This document shows, piece after piece, positions 6,301 through 9,177 of a DNA stretch of 9,177 nucleotides; the first letter of the stretch is position 1, and each line of letters opens with the position of its first letter. Position numbers and translations under genes: made by a program. The stretch covers positions 1 through 9,177 of the forward strand of contig CANRHF010000076.1 of the NCBI GenBank assembly GCA_947630345.1, in the 5' to 3' direction. Origin of the DNA: an uncultured Oscillospiraceae bacterium (GTDB lineage Bacteria > Bacillota > Clostridia > Oscillospirales > Oscillospiraceae). The notes below the pieces were generated by a model, which was given only the letters and a program-made list of their open reading frames with translations, was not told the DNA's origin and did not search any database.

Positions 6301-6436
6301 AGTGGTGAGCCTGGGGGAGAACGGCCTCATGTCCCGACCCCTCTACACCGTGGAGGAGCTGGTGGAGCGAGGCCGCGCCCTCACGGGCTCCCTGTCCCTC
6401 ACTCCGGCCCAGCGGGCCGCTTATGGACTTGACTGA
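3314..6436 (+). CDS. TIR domain / single membrane helix / WD40-PQQ-like propeller protein
   Basis: ATG 3314 follows AGGAGGG (3301-3307) by 6 bases, giving 1040 residues. Residues 1-140 form a bacterial TIR domain: YNAFISYRHNPTD (7-19), then IFRDKEELP (51-59), SDFLIVICSP (75-84) and SMWVKREI (89-96), where Glu95 sits at the position of the catalytic glutamate in TIR NAD-cleaving enzymes. A basic stretch RRRQRQYVMRR (170-180) precedes a membrane helix (about 181-200), which by the positive-inside rule puts TIR in the cytosol. Residues 201-275 resemble the ALR..S..LAEESL...GD...AI.LAMEGLP segment that precedes propellers in WD40 receptor proteins. The remainder (about 280-1020) is a beta-propeller of WD40/PQQ-like blades, such as FSDGFVRCWDL, CAWSGDGKRV and LAFAPDGRLWVMG, ending in LTPAQRAAYGL. 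It looks like a one-pass receptor with an external sensor and a TIR output, possibly in defence or envelope sensing. NADase activity is not shown by sequence alone. Confidence 0.9.
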   Translation: MENVRHYNAFISYRHNPTDSAAASRIQRYLEHFRVPRAIAKKTGKKKIERIFRDKEELPITSDLGDTITMALRESDFLIVICSPRTQESMWVKREIMTFLETHSARQVLTVLVEGEPQDIIPPEILTDNVTGEPLEPLSCDWRLPLRQAKREELPRLAAAILGCAYDELRRRQRQYVMRRVIAGVSLAFAMTLAFGAYMVRTNILIQENYENALRSQSEYLAEESLALLNGGDRLSAILLAMEGLPGPGGDRPLVTHAEYALSSAVGAYEAGTNSKLVALGALTPEGTPKAMEIDQPGRRAILLDDTNTVSVWSITTMEKLYTIRPEGTVQKLLAADDSRFYLLLGKSGMICYDTASGEEQWRLDGNLRDAACAQGKVLALFLDDATDQQLLRLLSEEDGSTLFEIKPPVIDGDELLTVCSHVAVSPRGEYIAVGIKRGVSYFGVIPDAWYIVDTGSGQGRLVSLPEKADLHFDQVLTDDGKLITAEFVGDWSAGSLTYQLDREQSLQTGVTSFRIFCLDYDSGRLAWDRQVDSYQITWDERTLYLLRSGNVAVILANVVEIYDVETGDVVSRGQMQSSILTCADLLDDRLHVVTEDGGVGQYRYDSQLGMVTRSFQDGLRLARITVVDDGYLRFLTCREGSSEVLIYGAQTVDSGWEEFKDGNPEGTASTRARRDDKLILTFSDGFVRCWDLTERALLWETDLFTPEDGESDSGRNYDILDWDTRADTILVWQSETQDVPGRLVTIRASDGAVISSTELTTGAEPKLASINRISAGPGGGAVYGVYVPVADQTMAGVSVYDPERQSATLYPVWEDGRQIVSLWPNGDRALVADEDGGCAMVSLSDGAVTPLEGKLTYESSYSPQEARVCAWSGDGKRVAAAGEEYIYVWSREGELLLSIPWVRPVLSLAFAPDGRLWVMGLDGTLAVFSQDGTEAGRIQCEMYGNPSATMYVEWNFTKGDVYVITGVILTAVDPEAMAVRFTAWQAVTLDEANGRVVSLGENGLMSRPLYTVEELVERGRALTGSLSLTPAQRAAYGLD

Positions 6437-6463
6437 TTTACGGCGCCTTGAAAGCTTTTAAAA

Positions 6464-6750
6464 ATGTCTGATGTGCAGAACCACACCCAACGCCTCGCTG
6501 TCACCACCACGGAGGGGCCCGTGCGGGTCATCGCCGGGGCCTGAGCCTCCGGGACATGACCTTCGCCGCCGCCCGGGATATGATCGAGATCCAGAAGCTC
6601 TTCAAGCGGCCGGACTACTATGAGGACATGCTGAACCTCTTTCTGGACGCCTTGAAGGAGAAATATGACACCGCCTCGTCGGCCCAGGACGTGATCTTCT
6701 ACGGCTATCTCTATCAGGAGAAGAAGCGCTTTGCCTTGAATTACAACAAT
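6464..6750 (+). pseudogene. UvrD/PcrA-family helicase remnant with internal deletion
   Basis: ATG 6464 opens a 26-residue frame, MSDVQNHTQRLAVTTTEG.. then PVRVIAGA, which is the N-terminal motif leading to Walker A (GAGSGKT) of UvrD-like helicases, but it hits TGA (6542-6544) before the lysine. At 6541 the frame shifts and LSLRDMTFAAARDMIEIQ.. to DVIFYGYLYQEKKRFALNYN (ends 6747) resumes as a middle part of the same family, ahead of the DEFQD motif. The Walker A lysine, motif Ia and everything after ..LNYN are missing. The join GCCGGGGC/CTGAGC would fit a deletion between two GGGGC microhomologies. There is no convincing RBS. The second part stays open to 6828 but becomes unrelated after 6750. 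The gene is dead. It lies 27 bases after the TIR stop. Confidence 0.75.
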
Positions 6751-6777
6751 GAGCAGATACGGTGCAACACAGAGAAC

Positions 6778-6820
6778 AGCCATACTCGGAAATCGATCCG
6801 GGTATGGCTGTACTCTTTTT
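6778..6820 (+). terminator. Strong intrinsic terminator after the TIR/helicase remnant
   Basis: AGCCATACTCGG (6778-6789) pairs with CCGGGTATGGCT (6798-6809), a 12-bp stem with one G-T pair and an 8-base loop, followed by GTACTCTTTTT. It is the first clear terminator after the TIR gene and would end its transcript. Only weak T content flanks it on the - strand. Confidence 0.8.
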
Positions 6821-6823
6821 ATA

Positions 6824-6850
6824 TTTGAATCTTCTATTTTGAATCTTCTA
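6824..6850. repeat. Short tandem repeat, 13-mer twice at period 14
   Basis: TTTGAATCTTCTA occurs at 6824-6836 and 6838-6850. It lies between the helicase remnant and the DUF362 remnant, within a stretch (6751-6895) that belongs to neither. It may mark a joint left by insertion or deletion. Confidence 0.75.
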
Positions 6851-6877
6851 CTGCAATACTTGTTCTTGCGTATTCTA

Positions 6878-7336
6878 TTATTTCCTCGCTTCAATGAAAT
6901 GGGAAAGGACAACATAGGAATCATAGTCGGCAAACGCCGCGCCCACATAATTTTCTGTCAGTACAGTTCCTCCATTGACCGGGAGGGTCATGGAGCCGTT
7001 TTCATCGAGAATCTGAAAATCCGCAATGGCCGTGAAGCCGTGATCCTCCGCTACCTGATAGTGCATGGCCGTCTCGGAGCGGGAACCGCCGTAGGCGGTG
7101 TTGCACTCTACGATCGTACCGTTCACAGCCTCCACCACATCTTTTATCAGTTCCGGGTGCAAATAGTTACTTGCAGGCGGTTCGCCGGTGGAGAGCTTTA
7201 CTGACACACGACCGGTGGGCGTCCAGCCCAGGGCTTCAAAGACGGCCAGCATCCCCTCCGGGGAGATGTCGGATGTGAAGTAGACGATGGGAACATCCGA
7301 ATCGGAATCTGTTTTCTCAACCTTAAAACCTTCTTG
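6878..7336 (-). pseudogene. DUF362 protein fragment, both ends missing
   Basis: The frame is open from 7336 down to TAA (6878-6880). It contains SDVPIVYFTSDISPEGM, then GWTPTGRVSVKLSTGEPP, TIVECNTAYGG and YDSYVVLSHF, which I recognise as the N-terminal half of DUF362 proteins, a family often carrying ferredoxin-type clusters further on. After SHF the family should continue with K-G-H-x-M-x-G-F-G-G, but here five unrelated residues (IEARK) and a stop follow, so the C-terminal half is lost at about 6896. The N-terminal start is also lost: no start with an RBS precedes the conserved part. In the same frame TGA (7339-7337) interrupts an 18-residue string starting at ATG 7393 (MTRHSGYPQMAYDLGKKL) that I cannot assign. 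It lies last in the redox operon, about 80 bases after the flavodoxin. ATG 7252 is internal and not a believable start. Confidence 0.7.
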
Positions 7337-7415
7337 TCACAATTTTTTGCCGAGGTCATACGCCATTTGCGGATATCCCGAATGCCGCGTCATAGACGGT
7401 GTGCCGCAGTCCTAT

Positions 7416-7883
7416 TCACAGCGATTCCTCCCACCGTTTCAACTCGGAAGCGGAATTTAAGATTCTCCCTTCGACGATTTCGGTATTGGCTGAAACGGAT
7501 GGCTTTAGTCCCGCGACAGCCTTCCCGAACCCGCTGCCGCCGGAGGTGGCGAACAGCACGATTTTCTTGCCGGAAAAATCATAGCTTTCCAAAAACGTAT
7601 TGATGATCGTCGGCGCGACGTACCACCAGATCGGGAAGCCCAGATAAATCGTATCATAAGCGCCGATGTTGGCGTCGGTGTCCGAAAGCCGGGGGCGGCT
7701 GGATTTGTCGCTCATCTCCACACTGCTGCGAGATTTTTTATCCATCCAGTTGAGGTCTGCCCGCGTATAGGGAACGGCAGGCCGGATTTCGTACAGATCG
7801 GCGTGAATGGCGTTTGCCAGGTCTTTTGCAACGCCGGCGGTCGTTCCGCTGGCAGAAAAATAGGCTACCAATGTTTTACGCAT
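7416..7883 (-). CDS. Cytosolic flavodoxin (FMN-binding electron carrier)
   Basis: This 155-residue protein begins at ATG 7883 with AAAAGGAGCG (7900-7891) in front. The first strand and phosphate loop LVAYFSASGTT (5-15) bind FMN phosphate. YLGFPIWWYVAPTI holds the aromatic residues expected to stack on the flavin, and YDFSGKKIVLFATSGGSGFG is the next strand and second flavin loop. Length is normal for the family, and there is no signal peptide. It follows the lipoprotein flavodoxin by 32 bases and closely resembles its domain (shared SRSSVEM, FPIWW/YPIWW, ESYDFSGK), so the pair arose by duplication. It probably moves electrons in the cytosol for a reductase encoded nearby. The C-terminus (..RWEESL) seems complete or nearly so. 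Confidence 0.9.
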   Translation of the reverse strand: MRKTLVAYFSASGTTAGVAKDLANAIHADLYEIRPAVPYTRADLNWMDKKSRSSVEMSDKSSRPRLSDTDANIGAYDTIYLGFPIWWYVAPTIINTFLESYDFSGKKIVLFATSGGSGFGKAVAGLKPSVSANTEIVEGRILNSASELKRWEESL

Positions 7884-7915
7884 GTCTTTTCGCTCCTTTT
7901 ATGATTTGTTTCATG

Positions 7916-8656
7916 TCAGTTGATTCCAAGCCCGTTTGTCCATTCCATCACTTCTTCGGAGTCGGCTCCGGCGGAGAAACGGTGGCCGGAAAGCCAAGTG
8001 GCGCCGCTGGCGGCGGACCGAAGCGCGGAATCGCTGCTGCCGAAGCCGCTGCTGGCGGAGGTGCAGAACGCCACCAAGGTCTTACCGGAGAAATCGTAGC
8101 TTTCGATAAACGTACTCATGATCCGCGGCGCTTCGCCCCACCAGATGGGATAGCCAATGAATACGACGTCGTACTGTTCCATATTCGCAACTGTTCCGGA
8201 GATTGCGGGGCGGGCGCTGGGGTCGTTCATTTCCACAGAGGAACGGCTGTTTGCGTTGCCATAGTCCAGATCCTCGGCCGAATAGGGCTGCTCCGGTACG
8301 ATCTCGTAGAGGTCCGCGCCGAGCCCGTCGGCCAACTTTTGGGCGATGCCCTCCGTGTTGTTGGTGGCGGAGAAGTAGGCTACAAGGATTCTGCTGCCCT
8401 CCGGCTCCTCATCCGGCGAAGATTCCGTGCTGTCTGCCGGTTCACTGGGCTGCTGGCTTTCGTTTTCTGTTTCAGAGGGTGCCTCGGACGTGTTCTGATC
8501 CTGGGGATTCTCCGGCGCCTGAGACGCTTCCGCGCTGCTTTGAGACGGCGCACTGCTGTTACTGCCTTCATTCGATTCGGTGTTGCCTGCGCAGGCGGCC
8601 AGGGCAAACACCAGAACAAGCGCAAGTAAAATCGCTGTGATCTTTTTCATTTTCAT
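7916..8656 (-). CDS. Lipoprotein flavodoxin (exported, membrane-anchored)
   Basis: The start at ATG 8656 is favoured because GGGGAG lies 5 bases before it and it overlaps the preceding stop as ATGA; ATG 8650 is an alternative. The 246-residue product has a type II signal peptide, MKMKKITAILLALVLVFALA followed by AC, with lipobox Cys22. A flexible linker of about 65 residues rich in Ser, Glu, Gln, Asn and Pro follows. The flavodoxin domain begins at about 89: ILVAYFSATNNTEGIA (90-105), then VVFIGYPIWWGEAPRIMSTF, YDFSGKTLVAFCTSASSGFG and a C-terminal EEVMEWTNGLGI. It should be anchored outside the cell membrane, where it may accept or donate electrons. It belongs to an operon with a CMD-cupin protein upstream and a cytosolic flavodoxin downstream. 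An external flavodoxin is less usual than the soluble form; the redox partner cannot be read from sequence. Confidence 0.9.
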   Translation of the reverse strand: MKMKKITAILLALVLVFALAACAGNTESNEGSNSSAPSQSSAEASQAPENPQDQNTSEAPSETENESQQPSEPADSTESSPDEEPEGSRILVAYFSATNNTEGIAQKLADGLGADLYEIVPEQPYSAEDLDYGNANSRSSVEMNDPSARPAISGTVANMEQYDVVFIGYPIWWGEAPRIMSTFIESYDFSGKTLVAFCTSASSGFGSSDSALRSAASGATWLSGHRFSAGADSEEVMEWTNGLGIN

Positions 8657-9177
8657 TTCAACTCCCCATATTGCTGATCGTCCACCGGCTCCAGCCATTC
8701 GTTGGAGCCGTTTTCTCCGGGGACTTCAATCGCCAGATGGCTAAACCAGCTATCCGGCGCGGCGCCGTGCCAGTGCTTCACGCCGGCGGGAATGTTGACG
8801 CAGTCGCCGGGCTTCATTTCCACAGCTTCCTTGCCCCACTCCTGGTAGTACCCCCGGCCGCCGACACAGATCAAAATCTGCCCGCCGCCCTTTGTGGCAT
8901 GGTGGATGTGCCAGTTGTTCCGGCAGCCCGGTTCAAAGGTCACGTTGAAAATGCCAACCTGCGCTTTGGACACCGGGGCCAGGTAGCTCTGACCGGAAAA
9001 ATACTGCTTGAACCCGTCGTTGGGCGCGCCGATCGGGAAGAAAATGGTATTTTGATAACGGTCTTTCTCCGTCAGTTCCGGCTCCGCCTCGTTCCAAACA
9101 TCCTTCGCCAGACGGAACACCGCCCACGCCTTGGGCCAGCCCACATAGAAGCCGACGTGGGTCACGATGGCGGCGAT
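8653..9177 (-). CDS. Carboxymuconolactone decarboxylase-cupin fusion, 3' part
   Basis: The gene runs in from the right edge (174 residues seen, N-terminus outside). The first part, IAAIVTHVGFYVGWPKAWAV, is the C-terminal end of an AhpD/carboxymuconolactone decarboxylase-like domain. After a linker comes a cupin: WHIHHATKGGGQILICVGG with metal-type histidines (motif 1) and PGDCVNIPAGVKHWHGAAPD with a further histidine pair (motif 2), ending WFSHLAIEV. Such fusions are common in anaerobes next to flavodoxins and aldo/keto reductases, but their exact substrate is unknown. Its TGA overlaps the ATG of the lipoprotein flavodoxin by 4 bases (ATGA), so the two are probably translationally coupled. 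No promoter is visible because the 5' end is outside the window. Confidence 0.88.
   Translation of the reverse strand: MAAIVTHVGFYVGWPKAWAVFRLAKDVWNEAEPELTEKDRYQNTIFFPIGAPNDGFKQYFSGQSYLAPVSKAQVGIFNVTFEPGCRNNWHIHHATKGGGQILICVGGRGYYQEWGKEAVEMKPGDCVNIPAGVKHWHGAAPDSWFSHLAIEVPGENGSNEWLEPVDDQQYGELK

Noticed and set aside
6556..6828. A separate 90-residue protein gene
   Set aside because: Its first 64 residues are a middle piece of a UvrD-like helicase and the rest is spacer and terminator sequence; it is part of a pseudogene, not a gene.
6749..7204. 151-codon + strand frame over the DUF362 remnant
   Set aside because: It runs through a terminator and opposite a recognisable - strand gene fragment, and has no motif of its own.
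7814..8629. 271-codon + strand frame opposite the flavodoxin genes
   Set aside because: It is the complement of two flavodoxin genes; its Arg/Gly/Ala-rich sequence has no family features and no RBS.

Overview
The window looks like a piece of a Clostridia (Firmicutes) chromosome, probably from the gut-type Oscillospiraceae/Lachnospiraceae range. This is inferred from strong AGGAGG-type ribosome binding sites, sigma-A promoters with 17-bp spacers, a TndX/TnpX-like serine recombinase tail, a membrane TIR/propeller protein and a DUF362/flavodoxin/cupin redox cluster. No RNA gene, CRISPR array or insertion sequence was seen. The window mixes an AT-richer left third with a clearly GC-richer right two thirds, and at least three genes are broken, so it reads as an accessory region built by several insertions and deletions.

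Left third (1-3300). The window opens on the last 25 codons of a large serine recombinase that stops early. A 678-bp gap follows, holding one copy of a 152-bp direct repeat (R1, 186-337), several hairpins, a 21-codon ORF and a consensus promoter (TTGACA-17-TATAAT). This promoter drives a three-gene unit on the + strand: a small HTH protein (786-1127), an ImmA/IrrE-type zinc peptidase (1191-2078) and a PIN-like nuclease (2100-2687). A 9-bp-stem hairpin lies between genes 1 and 2. A good terminator follows (2857-2903), then the second repeat copy (R2, 2940-3091). The repeats therefore bracket the cassette. Each repeat carries an outward-looking sigma-A promoter on the - strand, and in R2 this is followed at once by an intrinsic terminator.

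Centre (3262-6436). An extended -10 promoter and a very short leader precede a 1040-residue protein with a cytosolic TIR domain, one membrane helix and a large WD40/PQQ-like beta-propeller predicted to lie outside the cell. Downstream is a remnant of a UvrD-family helicase with an internal deletion (6464-6750), then a strong terminator (6778-6820).

Right part (6878-9177, - strand). An operon enters from the right edge: a carboxymuconolactone decarboxylase-cupin fusion (partial), a lipoprotein flavodoxin (ATGA overlap) and a cytosolic flavodoxin, followed by a DUF362 gene fragment that has lost both ends.

The strongest candidates for an undescribed system are the HTH/ImmA-IrrE/PIN cassette, which could be a protease-controlled toxin or defence module, and the receptor-like TIR-TM-propeller protein beside it. 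Both assignments of role are inference; the domain assignments rest on visible motifs.
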